DNA from: Acanthosepion pharaonis
Lineage: Eukaryota; Mollusca; Cephalopoda; Sepiida; Sepiidae
Direction of reading: 5' to 3'
Length of the DNA stretch: 64,000 bases
Assembly: GCA_903632075.3 (NCBI GenBank)
Contig: CAHIKZ030002033.1
Span: 52,501-116,500, forward strand
Positions 1 through 13,670 of the stretch are shown here, in pieces. Every line of letters begins with the position of its first letter. Within the stretch, counting starts at the first letter, position 1. The position numbers were made by a program, and so were the translations under genes. A model generated the notes under the pieces. That model saw nothing but the letters and a program-made list of their open reading frames with translations, was not told where the DNA came from and did no database searches.

Positions 1-153
1 AATTTGGGGACTTTGTGGCACATAGTGCATCAGGTCTTATTTATTCGTCAAAAAAAAAGGTGTGGTTAATCAAAATCATAACCATGGCTGTCATTCCTAG
101 GAACTGAGCCAAACAAACCCTCATATGACTGGGGGAGAGTCCTCTCTCTCTCT

Positions 154-155
<2 letters not shown>
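1..155 (+). repeat. 3' part of a tRNA-derived SINE (family A)
   Basis: The words CTTTGTGGCACATAGTGCA, CAGGTCT and GTGTGGTTAATC, then TCATATGACTG and AGAGTC, occur in the same order in the fuller copy at 44430-44618. This is therefore the tail of that SINE, cut by the window edge. It runs into a (CT)n(TA)n array. Confidence 0.6.

Positions 156-191
<36 letters not shown>
142..191. repeat. (CT)n(TA)n microsatellite after the SINE
   Basis: A short CT run is followed by about 17 TA units. The short reading frame across it on the minus strand (Tyr-Ile repeats) is not a gene. Confidence 0.9.
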
Positions 192-192
<1 letters not shown>

Positions 193-885
193 GTAATGTA
201 TAAAAACTTTTTGTTAAAAATTCCTTTTCATTTGCTGGCATTTTATTAAAAAAAAAATAATTAAAATTGTGTTCAATTGTTTTTGTATAAGAGTCTGTTT
301 TTTTAGTTCTTCTCTATGAAAATTTTAATAAAATATGAAAAAATTAGATTGATAAATGTTTCCTATTTGTCCTTTATCCTGTCACAAGAGTCTGTGTATT
401 GGAGAGTTCAGGATCAGTTACAGTATGCAATCATTCAAAAATATATTGGTTAATGTGAGTCATATAGGTGAGCCAGTGTCATTTCTGTATGTAAATATAT
501 AGAACGATGACACTGTATTCAATGAAGGTTGATGAATAAAAGCTCAAGCTATACAACTTGGGGATATTGGGATTAATTGTAGTGAAGTTTAACACACATA
601 CATACAAAAGTCAACATGTTTTATAGGCTGGTAAACAATTGTATATATTTGGAATATTTTGCTGAGACGTTACTTCCAGTCAATAAAGTCAAAAGCTTTG
701 TAAAATTATCCTGGATTGTGTTTCTCTTAGAGATGTAAAAATGTATTATGAGCAATTAGGCTTTTGAATGGACGAAATGATATCAGGTTTAGTTTCTGAG
801 AAGTAACCAGATTTTATATTTATTTGCTGTAAATGTGAATTGTGACACATTGTCTTTTTTAGTGTGAGATTAATTTATTTGGGGA
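192..885. other. No recognisable feature
   Basis: A/T-rich unique-looking sequence without an open frame of note or a repeat I could match elsewhere in the window. Confidence 0.5.
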
Positions 886-1215
886 AAGTGGAGTCTATGT
901 GCTGGATTGGGCTGAGTTTGTGGTGTTCACTTTCACACAAATACACTTGGGGGAAAAGTATGTATCCATCTCTTCTCCTCCAGTTATGGGTTAAATAATA
1001 TGCCAAACTTGGCTTTCAAGCTTTTTTTGACTCCCATTCTCAGAAAAGGACAACTGTGAATTCAAAACTAGTTGGGCATGGGGCTGGCAACTTGACCTCC
1101 GTAAGAAGCCTACTTGGTATGGAAACCACTGCAGCAACAGTAGCATGTATGAGTGATAAGGTCTCTCTCTTGGTTTTCTCAGCCATTGTCAAACCCTTAC
1201 TCCACAATGCAAAGG
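886..1215 (+). repeat. Degenerate SINE family A fragment
   Basis: It keeps the family-A core order: CACTTGGGGGAAAAGTATG, a CTTCTCCTCCAG run, TTATGGGTTAAATA, then GGACAACTGTGAATTC and AAAACTAG. The same order is seen at 17460-17560 and 44290-44420. The tRNA-like head is not recognisable. Confidence 0.5.
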
Positions 1216-1384
1216 CGAATTGATCTTGTTGGGTTCACACCTTTCAAAAGATTAGAAACCAGCATTCATTTATCAGGAAATTTTTTCAACAAACTATTTT
1301 AACAGCAAAATATCAAAAGAATTTGTTACCTTCAACTGAATATAAATGTCCTTCATTTTGTACACTTCTTTTCTTAAATTAAAC

Positions 1385-1990
1385 AACAATTTAAATATCT
1401 AGGAAGTGATTTAACAGAGGATGGAAATTGTGACACTGAAATCCAAAGGTGTATTGGGATAGTGAAAGATGCTAAGTATTAAGATATAGAATAATTTTGT
1501 TAGAAATAAAGAAAAGAGTACTAAACTATTTTGTAATATCAATCCTCATATATGCCAGTGAATACTGGAAAATCTCACAGATGAAGAAGAGACTTGAAGC
1601 AACAGAAATAAAGTTCTACAGAAGGATGCTGTGAATACCATGGGCTGAACATGCAAGCAACAATGAAGTTTTAGAAAAAATGGAAACAAAAAGGATACTT
1701 ACACTTAACACCAGAAAGATAATGCTGAAATTTATAGGACACATAATGTGGAGAGAGATCTTTGGAAAATTTAATATTCACAGGACATTTTGAAGGCAAT
1801 ATGGATAGAGGAAAACAATGCATAACTTACCTAGTGAGCTTGTGTAAATGAATGGCAGAACAAGGTTTAGGAGAGATGACAAAATGTCCAAATTATGAGG
1901 GAGCTATGAAGGACAGGAACTTGTGGAGAGACATGATTACCAATGTCCTGAATGCACATGTCAAACACAGAAGATTTACCCTAAAATATG
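1385..1990 (+). pseudogene. LINE reverse-transcriptase C-terminal relic (family K), + strand
   Basis: Translation in mixed frames gives FKYLGSDLTEDGNCDTEIQR followed by words equivalent to the C-terminal part of an endonuclease/RT-type LINE (the KYLGS...EDG, LYGSE, FYRRML, LKFIGH and GKQ blocks). Stops and frameshifts are numerous. It ends in an A-rich tail near 2000. Other copies of the same family lie at 2095 (minus), 18430, 32700, 33640 (minus), 56575 and 57735, so this is an abundant dead family. It would have supplied RT for target-primed integration. Only the 3' part survives, as expected from 5' truncation. Confidence 0.7.
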
Positions 1991-2094
1991 TGTTTTATAA
2001 AAAATAAAAAAAATATGGAGGTATCTGCAATTGTGCAATAGTGATTTGTTTGAGTTCATTCCTCATTTGATACTTGGCTATTGTTACATTGCCT

Positions 2095-2615
2095 AAGACC
2101 TATTTCTCGCATTCTTTCTCTACACTGTGATCATGTCTTTGTAGTAATTCCTGTCTTTGGATATTTTCCTTGAGATTTTCTTTGAATATTCTCTCCAAGA
2201 CTTTCTTCATGATTTCATTCTTTACTATACTTGTTCCTCTATTCAGTTGTACAAACTTGTCAAGCCATTGATTCATTGCTTTGCTTGTCTTTGATGTGCT
2301 CTGTGAGTGTGGAATTCTCAAAGAATTCCATGCTGATGTGTTCCACATATTTCAACTGTCTCTTTCTGATATGAGCAATTTCTTTGTAGTTTCTGTTTCC
2401 CCTTCAACCTTCTCACTTATATGCTCTGTATATAATATTCTTAACATTTGTCAAAAGCCTCATGTCATTTGTGATATAGCTTTCACTGCCATATAATAGG
2501 TGACTAAAACATTTCATAGTCGTCCACCACTCTTTGTTTCTAATGTTATTTTCTGATACCTTATTCAGTTTCTGAAATATATATTTCACTATTGCTATAT
2601 GCCTTTGAATTTGTC
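2095..2615 (-). pseudogene. LINE RT C-terminal relic (family K), minus strand
   Basis: Read on the minus strand the blocks LLYGSES, RKRQLKYVEH and ENSTLTEHIKDK appear in the same order as in the plus-strand copies. The open stretch 2100-2348 (82 codons) is the last part. It is tail-to-tail with the copy at 1385-1990, separated by about 100 bp. Confidence 0.6.
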
Positions 2616-2689
2616 ACACTTTCCTAAAATCCCAACAAAGAATTTATAAAATAACCTACAAAAATAGTAATTAATAATAATTTAAAAAA

Positions 2690-3360
2690 AAATTTATTTC
2701 ACTCCAAGCAAGGCAATAAAAACACAAGGTGTTACAGAGTGTGAAAGAAAATGAGAAAAAAAAAAAACATTAAGGAGAGAGGACAACAAAATAACAGGAA
2801 TTAAAAAGACAAAAGATAACGATTAAAATTACATTTAAATGTTTGAAGATCAAGAAGCTGGAAGAGATTTCCACAAGTGAGAGAAGAAACTGTTACCTTA
2901 GAATATTATGGTTTCATCTAGCAATTTCACCTATAAAATAATGAAACCTAACTGCCAATCTAGTACTGCACTTTGTCATGTCAAGGTACTAAAGAGGAAA
3001 GTTCATCAGAACAATTGGCATGAAAGTATTTATAGAAAATGCACAGGGATACACTGTTATGGAGATGGGAATATGACTGAAGTTGAGATGCTAGATCAGG
3101 ACCAATAATATTGCTGATTATTCTTTAGATCTTGTCAAAAATCTCTTGATAAATTGAAGACCCAGATCAGATGTGGCAGCAATATTCAATACCTGGATGA
3201 ATGGTAGATTTATAAAGGTGTAATATAGATTCTAGCAAGAAAAATTGTCTAGCATGACACAATGAACCAACTTTCTTAGAAGCAGACCTGGCAGTTGATT
3301 CAATATAATCTTTCCATTTCATAGTTCTTGTCAGCAGAAAATGTTAACCTGAGAAGATGC
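2690..3360 (-). pseudogene. LINE relic (family J), minus strand
   Basis: On the minus strand the stretch around 3000-3110 reads like the YKYFHGNCSDE block of the better-preserved copy at 46150-47370, and the 2690-2790 end has the family 3' tail (TTTATTGCCTTGCTTGGAGT). Frames are broken throughout. Confidence 0.55.
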
Positions 3361-3599
3361 AATGAGTGACTCTTGTGGAGGTTAGCATCAGCCATACTCA
3401 TGTAAGGCAAAAAAGGTCCCTTAAATTAATAAATGTTGTTTTTAGCAGGTTGATTTTTGATGATTGGAAAATTTTTAATGTTATTAAGTGTGGCACCATT
3501 ATGTCTTTATGCAGCCCAAAACCCATAATCACACACACATTTTATACTGTGACCCCATCTCTCTAATATTATAACATGTGAACTCCACCTCTCTCTTTA

Positions 3600-4320
3600 A
3601 ATATGTAATAGTAGTAGTTTATATTTCTGTATATGTGAATATATATTTGTTAATAGTCATACTTTATTAATGAGTTGGCAGCCATCATGTATCATTATAC
3701 ACATGCTTACATATGAGAAGGTGACAAAAAAGTTCTCAAACAAGATGTCCTTCCCAAAAAATCCGTGTTTTGGATATTTGGTTTGATTTATGGAAATAGA
3801 TCAGACCATGAACTTTTGTGCACCTTCCGTTTGTCCATTGATACTCAAATACTTTTATATTGTCATGATCCAGTGTTTGTTAGTGTAATATTTTGAAAAT
3901 TGTATGCAAATTTTTTTTTTTTCATTGGAATAATATTATCAACTTGAAGAATAAAACAAATTCCTGCCCAGTTTATAACTTAATAGTTATCCTCATAATC
4001 TTCACTTCCTACCACAGGTCTTTTTCATTCATAGTCACTATTTTAATAGTAACCCACGACATTAAATGGCTCTTGAGCCCTTGGGTGAATTCTAGTATAA
4101 AGTAAAAACTCTGCATTCATGCTCATCACAATGATGTATGATTTTATATTTTTGTTACATAAGCTATAAAGAAAATCATTTTAATATTGAAAGAGAATGG
4201 GATTGAAATGATTATAATTACCTTTTTATTATTTGAAAAATATATATTTTTATATTGAACTAAAAATTGAACTGTTAAATAAATAGCCACTTCATTCTTT
4301 TTTTATTTTTTTTTTATTTA
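3600..4320. other. No recognisable feature
   Basis: A/T-rich sequence with chance short frames only. Confidence 0.5.
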
Positions 4321-4329
4321 GTTTTTTTT

Positions 4330-4600
4330 TCCGCTTGTACTGTTAGGTGTTGCAGGGAGACACAGTTGTCTGTCAGCAGCAAGGCGAGTGGTCTAGAGGG
4401 GAGATATCTCATTGGCTCTGAGAGTGTCTACCACTGAATTGCTCCAACATCTTCTTGGTTTGCCTTTTGCCCTCCAGCCAGAAAACCTGAGGGTGTATGT
4501 TTGTTGGGCTGGTTGGTTGATAGTCTGAACCACTTGATCCTCTGTCATTTGATGTGTTTTATGATTGGTATTAGGCAATAAGAGGTATGGTAGAAGCAAT
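4330..4600 (-). pseudogene. Possible LINE RT C-terminal relic
   Basis: A 68-codon minus-strand frame (4393-4599) contains RAKGKPRRCWSNSVVDTLRA. This resembles the basic 'R-x-G-x-P-x-x-R-W' block at the end of many LINE ORF2 proteins. It is not one of the other LINE families seen here, and the region is distinctly less A+T-rich than its surroundings. A coincidental match is possible. Confidence 0.4.
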
Positions 4601-4619
4601 ACCAGTCATTTTTTTCATT

Positions 4620-5284
4620 TACAAATAATTATCATGTGTAATTAACCTGGTATAGACCTTAATAGCCGACTTTGGCAAACTTTGAGTTTTCATAAAATTT
4701 AATCAATTAGTAATTAAATGGTCAGTAAACTAGTTTAGCGATGAAAACTATTGAGTTAAGTCATGGCTGATGAAGTGTACTAATTGAAAAACATACTGAG
4801 TGTAATGATATTGAGAGAAGTTAACACAATCATTTGGATACTACAGTTCATCCTTTAGCAAAAAAACTAACTGTAATTTACTGTGTAAAATGCTACAAAT
4901 TATTTACAAAGAATTCAGGTATTTTGATAGAAAATAAACAAAATCATTTCTCATTTGGAAAATGATAGTTTTTCTTGACAGTTCTTGATTACCATTTAAA
5001 CAATGATTGCTTGCATCAATGAATAAACTTACCTAACTTTAAATGACATCTTTAAACAGTCTACTAAATCATAGCAGAGATGGAAGAGAAACAAAAAAAC
5101 AAAAGAAAAAAACAAAGATTTTATTGCTGTGATGCACATATTTTAATTCTAAAAAAATATATCCAAATGTTAATGCATCCAAACTGCTGATATTATGGAT
5201 AATAGGCTATTAACAATATTCAGGCAAGAAATAATACAAAATAAAAACAAAAATCTTTAAAAAGACATTTTAAATGTTTTACAA
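4620..5284. other. No recognisable feature
   Basis: A/T-rich, no frame or repeat recognised. Confidence 0.5.
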
Positions 5285-5394
5285 ATTTTATATGTAAATT
5301 AATAATAAATATATATATATATATATATACATAATTTATATATATATATATAAATAATATATATATATCATATAATATATATATATATAAATCC

Positions 5395-5433
<39 letters not shown>

Positions 5434-8400
5434 TTATTTATATATAAAATTTTTGAATTATATATATATATAGCAAAATTAAAATATTATATAATATATA
5501 TATATCAATATATATAATATATATATTATTTATATATATATATATAAAATAGTTCTTGTAAAATATATATATATATATCTTTTATGATTATATATATATA
5601 AAATTTTTAAAAATATATATATATAAATATTACAAATTTAAAATTTATATATATATATATATATTATATATATTATATATAAATATATTATTGTTTGATA
5701 TATATATATATATAAATTTGTAATAATATATTTATATATATATAAAAAACATTGGAATAATTATATATATATAGAAGATTATTATATATAAATATTTTTG
5801 GAAAATATATATTTATATAGAAAAAACCTTTGACAATATTCAATATATATTTAAAGTTTTTATATATATAAAAATAAAATTTTTTTAATATATAGAAACA
5901 TATTACTCTGATATATATTATCAAATATAAATAAAATCAAAATAAAATAAATAAAAATAAATTTTTTTGAATAAAATATATATACATAAATTTAAATATA
6001 TATTATATAAAAAAAAAAAAAAATATATGATATATTCATTTAATTATATAAAAAATATTTTGACTATTTTATATAAAATGTTAAATTATTTTTTATATTA
6101 TATCAAAAAAATTTTTTATAATAAAAAATAAATTAATATCATATTTTCTATTTGGATAAAAAAAATTTTTTAATACATTATAAATTCTTGTTATTAAATA
6201 TTGCATAAAATTATTTGAAAATAAAAATTATATATATAAATGTAAAATTTAAAAATATATATCAATTGAAAAATATATATAAAAATATATATATATAAAT
6301 TTTTTTTTCCAAATAAATATATATGAATGAAAAATTTTTTTGAATATATTAAAATTATTTTCAAATATATTATAAATTTTATGGTTGAAATAATAATTAT
6401 TGATATTTATTTTTTAATATGGATTTCATCATATATTTTTATATGATATAATATATAAATCCAACTTATCTAAATATATATATATATAGGGAAAAGCTAT
6501 GAAAAATACATAAAAAAATATATATATTGAATAAAAATGTAAATAAAAAATATATTATAATTTGTATAAAAATTCCATAAATATATTATATATTTATTCA
6601 TCAAATTAAAAGACAACTTAATATAATTTATAATTTATATTATATATATTTTAATTTTTATTCCATATATTTATATATGAAATAAAATTATGTTAAAGGC
6701 ATTTAAATTTATCTGTTATATATATATATATATAAATAAAATTTATAATGCATTTAAAAATCTTTTTAAATAGATTTTATATTAATATATTTATTATATA
6801 TAAATTCTTTAAATATATATATTTTATATTCCTATAAATATAATATATATCAAATTTATTTTCATAATCATTCAATATAACATTTCAATATTAATAATGA
6901 AAATAATTATATATATTAAAATTATATATTTTTATATAATATATAAAAATATCAATATCTTTAATTTTCTTATAAATATATATTATATATAAATAATAAT
7001 ATATTATTTTAAATATATATATATATATATTGCCATGTTTTATTATAAATATATATATATAAAATTGATATATAAGATTTATATATAAGATTTACAATTT
7101 AAAAAATTTAAATATATAAATTTTTCAATTTTTATGTATATAAAAATATAAATAATTTTACAATACCAAAATTATATAAAAATATATATTTTTATTATTA
7201 TATAATTTATTTCAATTTTTTAATTTTTAAATATATAAATAAATATTATATTTATTTTATTTTATTTAAATTTTTGAATATAATTTTATATTGATAATAA
7301 ATTCTTATTTATATAAGGTTCATTTTAAAATTTTATAAATATTATATATTAATTTTATATATTATATATATAATATATATATGTTTATAATATATATTTT
7401 TATTTTAATTTGATATATAAAAAATATAATTTTATTCCATATAATTTAAATTTTTAAATAATTATATCAAAAAAAAAAAAAAATTTTTGTTCCAATATAT
7501 ATATAATATATATTTTATTTTTTTTCAAAAAACAATGAATTTGTTTTTTTTGAGAAAAAATTTTTTCCAATAATATAAAAAAAATGGTTTCTTATATTTT
7601 TATATCCCAATAAAATTCAAAATATATATATATATCAAAAACATTTATTATATTTATCATAAAATATTTTATATTTAATATTATAAATATATATTTAATC
7701 AAATATATGATATATCAAATTTAAATATATTTCAAGATATAGATTTAAGAAATATTTTAAAAAATATTAAAAGAATTATATATGAAATAAATTTTAGATT
7801 TAAAATTTTATAATAAAATTGAAAATATATATATATTAATAATATATAAAAAAATATATATAAATATATAAAAATAAATAATTTAAAATTTTTTCATATA
7901 TATAAATTTACATTTATTTGTTAAATAAAATAATTTATCCTCATATAAAAAAAAATAGGAAAATAAAAATTATTTAATATATTGCAAATATAATTTTAAA
8001 AAATAAAAATATATATATATCATAATAAATTGAATTATTTATATATTTTTTTTATATAAAATAATATATTGTTTGATATAAAAAATAATTAATAAACAAA
8101 TATAATTTAAACAAAAACTGAATTATATATATATTTAAAATGTTATTGAACATATATAATATATATTTATATATATATATAAAATATATATAGAAGTTTG
8201 ACATCAAAATAGGATATTCATATTATATTAATTTATAAAATTTCATTTCAATATGAAAAAATAGAAATAAAATATAATTTTTCAAAAGAGCAAAAATATA
8301 TATTTAAATATTAATGTAAATAATATATATAGAAAAAAAGATGTTATGGAAAATATTAAAATTTTATAAAAAAACAGTCATGCAGATTTTTTACAATATT

Positions 8401-9171
8401 TATATTTTAATTTAAATTTTTATTTTTTTTTTTTTTCCATATGAAAATATAATAAAAACAATATAAATAAATATTTATAAAAAATTATATAATTATATTA
8501 TAATAATAAATTTTTTTGTTTTATTTGCCAATTGAAAAACTATTAGAAATATGATGGACATTTTATATATTTTAATAATTTTTTTTTTTTTTAATTGTTT
8601 TTATCTGATAATTTATTTTTGCATATGAAATAAAAGATATGTTAAATTTAACAAAATTCATCTTGTCAATTTTATTTTAAATTTGATTCCTATTTTACTA
8701 GAATTTTTCTTAAACAAAACATCAATATTTTTGAAATATCAAAAATCATTAAAACAAATGAAAATTAGTTAATTTTCAATTATATGTCAAAAATTTCAAC
8801 ATAAAAATAATGAATAAGGATAAAAAAATATATATGTATATTCCTTTTTGGATTATAATATTTTTAAATTATCAAATAATTTATCAAAAATAAAAAATAT
8901 TGAATGATAGTTTATATTTAATTTTAAATAAAAAATTGATAAATATTAAAAATTGGAGAAAAAATATTTTTATGATGATACCAAATATTATATATATTAT
9001 ATATGTATATGCTATATTTTAAATATATATATTCAATATTTCATATTCCCTTATAAAATTCAGATAAATTTGTCAAATTTTATTTAAAATATTTAAAAAA
9101 TTGTTCTAAAGAAAAAATGCATACAAAAAAATACAATTTTAATATTTTAATGTGAGTTATATCAAAATATA

Positions 9172-9202
<31 letters not shown>
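5285..9202. repeat. Extreme A+T island, TA-repeat type
   Basis: Nearly four kilobases of almost pure A and T, dominated by interrupted (TA)n blocks such as those at 5302-5330, 5400-5430 and 7010-7030, with scattered C and G. It looks like one or several (TA)n arrays decayed by substitution and slippage. Reading frames here (for example 5688-5924 minus, Tyr/Ile/Phe/Asn-rich) are compositional. The right edge is a clean (TA)n against a mariner end at 9203. Confidence 0.85.
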
Positions 9203-10086
9203 GATAAATTATTGTCACCATTTATATTTTTTAATTTCATGCATGCATTGTTTGTTTTTGATTTTGTCAACTGCACAGTATATAGTAGGGTCAGTTGGGC
9301 ACCATCTGTGAGAAAAAGAGCACCATGATGCAATTCACTCTGCCAGAAATTTGGAAATGGCATGCTGTACTGCTTGGCATTCATGCCAGAAGCTCCAATA
9401 CAAACATTTCAGAGTGTTTGGGTGTCAATCTGAGGACAGTGCAGAGGATTTGAGAAAGAGTTGGATGAGTCTAAATGGTGATTATAAAATGGCAGTTTGG
9501 AAAACTCACTCTGATTGTTCTGATAAGAAAATTATGCCTCCATGAATTTGTTGGTGAGGGCCTCAGACTCAACATGGAGGCCTACATCAAGTGCCTTGAG
9601 GAGGTAGTGCTGACCTGGGTCAATAATGTGGCTGCTGGAAGGCCCTATGTCTGGCAATCAAACTCTGCACCATGCCACACAAGCAAGAGAACCCAGTCAT
9701 GGCTGCCAGACAATTTCTGTGACTAAATCACCCCCTTACATCTGGCCACCTAACTCCTTAAACTGCAACCACCTTGATTATCATGTGTGGGGCGCAGTTG
9801 AGTGAGAAACCGCCAAAACTCCTTGTAACACCAAAGATGAACTGAAGGCAAGGATTATGGCAGCATTCACCAACTTAAACAAGGAGACCATCCAGAAGAG
9901 TTGCAGGAGATTCAAAGTTGTCTGGAGGCTGTGGTTGAAGCCAATGGCGATTTTATTGAATAAATTTACTCTTTAGTATTTCAAGATATTTTTGTGTAAT
10001 TTTGGTAAATATATCTGTTAAAATGAGATGTCAGTGTTATTTTCATTTTTGTGTAATTTAGATGACAATTTATCCATTGCACCCTA
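9203..10086 (+). mobile_element. Mariner-type element, copy 1, internally deleted
   Basis: The ends share an imperfect inverted repeat (GATAAATTATTGTCACC on the left; GATGACAATTTATCCATTGC on the right). Decayed frames between them contain blocks of a mariner transposase: an N-terminal part, then FVGEGLRLNMEAYIKCLEEV, YVWQSNSAPCHTSKRTQSW, and a C-terminal block ending VVEANGDFIE. In relatives I remember, the second catalytic Asp sits in a Gln-Gln-Asp-Ser block; here it reads Gln-Ser-Asn-Ser, so the Asp is lost. The middle that should carry the first catalytic Asp is missing. A copy with the same gap lies at 50226-51064. The left end abuts a (TA)n array. Confidence 0.75.
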
Positions 10087-12794
10087 TATATATATATTTA
10101 TAATATATATATATAAATTTATATATAAATTTTATTGATATATATATTTAATAAATTAATTTTATATTTGATTTAAATTAAAAAAAAAATTTAAAAATAC
10201 ATTTTATAAAGAATATTTAAAAATTTATTAATTAATTTAAAAATTTTTAATTTAAAATGAAATATTTTTTAAATAGATCCAAAAAATTAAAAAATTTTTT
10301 TTTTTTTTTTTTTTTTTTATAAATAGAAAAAAATCTAAATCCAAAAAAAATTAAATTTTTAAGTTTAATAGTCATTTATTTTTTGGTTTATCCATGAAAA
10401 CATTTATGTGAAAAAATTTCACTATTTAAATTTTATAATTTATAATTTTTTTTTTTTCTAAATTTTTTGGGAAAAAAAAAATTTTTTACTTGCTGATTTT
10501 TTAAAATTTTTTATTTTTATTGTTATTTAAATTATTAATCAATATTAAAATTGATATAAAAAAAATAAAAAAAATTTGTATGATTTAATGAAATTATTAA
10601 CTGAATGAAAAAAAAAAAAAAAAAAATTAAAAAGATGAAATATTTTTAAATGAATAATTATCAATTTCATTATTAATTTGCCATAAAAATTTTTTTTTCT
10701 ATTTAAAGATGATTATGTTTTAAATCAATAAATATTTAAATTGTATATATTTTAAATTAAAAAATATATAATCAAAATTGGTTTAAATAAAGATATATAT
10801 TTATAATTTGCTTTTGACACAAAAATAATTATTATCTTCTATCTTTTTTTCAATAAATCAAAAAAAATTTAACTAAAAAAAAAAATTAAAAAATTTTATA
10901 TTATTCAATTTTGATTTATTATTTTAAAATATACATACACAGTTAAAATTATCCAAAAAAAATTACAAAAAATAAATATATTTATAATATAAATAAATTA
11001 ATGAGAATAAAAAAAAAAAAAAATTCAAACGTTCAGGTATTAAAAAATTAAAAAAAAAAATTTTTAAAAAAAGTAGAGCAAAAAGATTTTTTATAATATT
11101 TTGTTATATTGGACAAACATTTTTTTTTTGAAAATTGAGATTTATTCTTTTATCAAGACAAATATGCATTTAAATTGTGAATTTTTTTTTTTTCAAAATA
11201 TCTTTCAACACTGGATCAAAAAAAACTTTTCTGAAATATTCAATTATAAAAATCAAAATTTGGAATAAAAAAATTATTTAATTTTTAGATGAAAATTTCA
11301 ATAAAAATTAAAAAATTTTTTACAAATAATCATAAATTTGAAATATTATAAGATAATGAAACATTTTCCTTTTTTTTTTTTTTTTTTTTTATTTTTCATA
11401 AAAAATTTCATTGAAAAAATTTTAAAATAAAAGTCAAAAATTTCAAAAATAAAATCTTCAAACAGATTTTCATCTTCTAGATTTAAAACAATTTTTTTTT
11501 TCAATCATTAAAAAAAATTCATTTTTTTTATTTAATTTTAATCACTTTCAAATAGTATGGCATTGTTGAAACAAATAAAATAATAAAAAAAAACAGGGAT
11601 ATTAATATTTTCCTTTGATTTTATAATTGCATTTTTAAAAAAAATATTAAAATCCTTCAAAAAATAATTTGATTAATAAAAAAAATTTCTTTTTAATCTT
11701 TTGAAATATTTTCAAATCAAAATTTTGTTTACTTCAATAATCTTTTCAAAGTTAAAATTTTGCATGAAAGGTTATTTGATTAATTTCTAATTTGGGATGG
11801 AAGAAAATAAAGATTTTTTATTATTAAATGGCAAAAGCTGATTTTTTGGACCTAGTTTTAAATATATTTTTTTCCATTTTAAGTTAAATGAAAATTGTTA
11901 AAAAAAACATTTGTTCACAAGATGAATTAAAAAATAATATATAATTTAAAAAAAATTCCAAAGAATCGGATGTAAAACCATTGAGTTATAAAAAAAATAA
12001 TTTTTTTTTGGATTTTTTTTTGAAAAAAAATCCAAATATGAAATTTTATTTGTCAATTTATTGTCAATTTTTTATATATATTTGAAAAAATTATAAAAAA
12101 ATGAAGTTTTTAAAGTTTTTTATTTTTTTTTTTATAAAAACCTGAATCTTTTCTCAGTTTTTTTTAATCAAATAAATCCAGTAAAAAATTTTGTTCACAT
12201 AAATGTTTTGCCTTTTTTTTTGAAATTTAAAAATTTTTTTTTATACATTTTTTTGCCAAAATATATTTATAATATAAAAATTTCCTTTAAATTTTAATGA
12301 ATTAATATTAAATTAAAAAAATATTTAATTTTATCAAAATCAGTAAAGAAATGTTTTTGACTTTTGTCCATCTTTATATGTAACACACACACACACACAT
12401 ATTTTGTTTTTCCTTAATTTTAAATAAACATCCATTTAAGAAAAAATATTTCATTAAAAATAAATTTTTTTTTTTAAAATTTTATGAACACAGTCATAAT
12501 ACATTGACCAATTTAAAAAAAAAAAGAAAAATTTTAAATTTAGATTAATACATAAAATTATATATTCAGTAAAAAATAAAAAAAAATCTTTGATTTTTTG
12601 AAGTTATTTGGATTAATGTAAAAATTTTTAAAATTTTACACAGTTTAATGTTTTAAAAAAAAAAAAATGTTTATGAACATTTCAAGAAATTAAAATAAAA
12701 GATTTTTTAACAATGAAATTTTAAAAATCATTAATGAAAAAAATTTTTATTATTTTTATGCAAATATTTATATATATATAATGACATTTTGATT

Positions 12795-12843
<49 letters not shown>

Positions 12844-13436
12844 AAAAAGTTGTAGCCTCTTGTCTCTGTTTGTTATAAATTCAAAATATGTTTTTTTTGG
12901 AGATTTTTTATAACCAATATATTCAAAACTACATTGCCCAGGGGTCTTGGATTTATATTTATAAAAAAATTAATATTTAAACAGGGCATAACCCTTACAC
13001 CCAAAAATTTTTTCCCTTATTTTAAATTATTAAATGGAAAAATATGGAATGATGAAAGGAAAAATCCAAAATATAATATCCAAAAAAAGAAGATGGATTT
13101 CAACATTTTAAGATGATTGAATAATAAAAAAATGCATTTCAGTTCAATATATCAAATTATAATGCCAAAATGTATCATTTTCTTACAAAAAAAATGTGTG
13201 ACACAAAGCAAGAAACAGATAATTTAAAAATTTATATAATAAAAAAATATAAAAATTCAAAATTATATTAGACTTAATAAATATTATATAAAATTAAAAT
13301 AAAATATTTATTTTTTTTGATTTTGAAATTTTTTATTTTTAAAAATAATTACATTATCATTTTTTGAAAATTTTTATTGGACACTTTTTTTTTTTTTTTA
13401 TTAAACCATTATTTTTACAAAATTTATATAAAATGA

Positions 13437-13476
<40 letters not shown>

Positions 13477-13670
13477 TTTCCAAAGAGAAAAAATTTGTGA
13501 AACTCATTTTTTTAAACATTTTCTCTCTCTTATAATTTTAAAAAATTTTTTATTTTTTTTAATAGTTTATTTTTATACATATTTTGATATGCATATTGGA
13601 TACTATATTTTTATTTTTAAAAGTAAACAAAATAAAATTTAAAAACAAATATTAATAACATGAGGTTGAT
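10087..13670. repeat. Extreme A+T island, homopolymer type
   Basis: After the mariner insertion the island continues but its texture changes from TA repeats to A-runs and T-runs (for example 10293-10318, 11369-11390). It contains (TA)n blocks at 12797-12838 and 13443-13472 and an (AC)n at 12385-12398. A less A+T-rich sliver at 12840-12980 (TTGTAGCCTCTTGTCTCTG; CCCAGGGGTCTTGG) could be a relic of another insertion. No gene. Confidence 0.8.

Noticed and set aside
41..241. Short minus-strand frame with Tyr-Ile repeats
   Set aside because: Translation of the (TA)n array; same for similar Tyr-Ile frames at 5688, 9175, 33229, 34626, 35379, 43910 and 44781.
5285..13670. Mitochondrial or plastid insertion as explanation of the A+T island
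   Set aside because: No tRNA, rRNA or protein-coding organelle sequence is visible.
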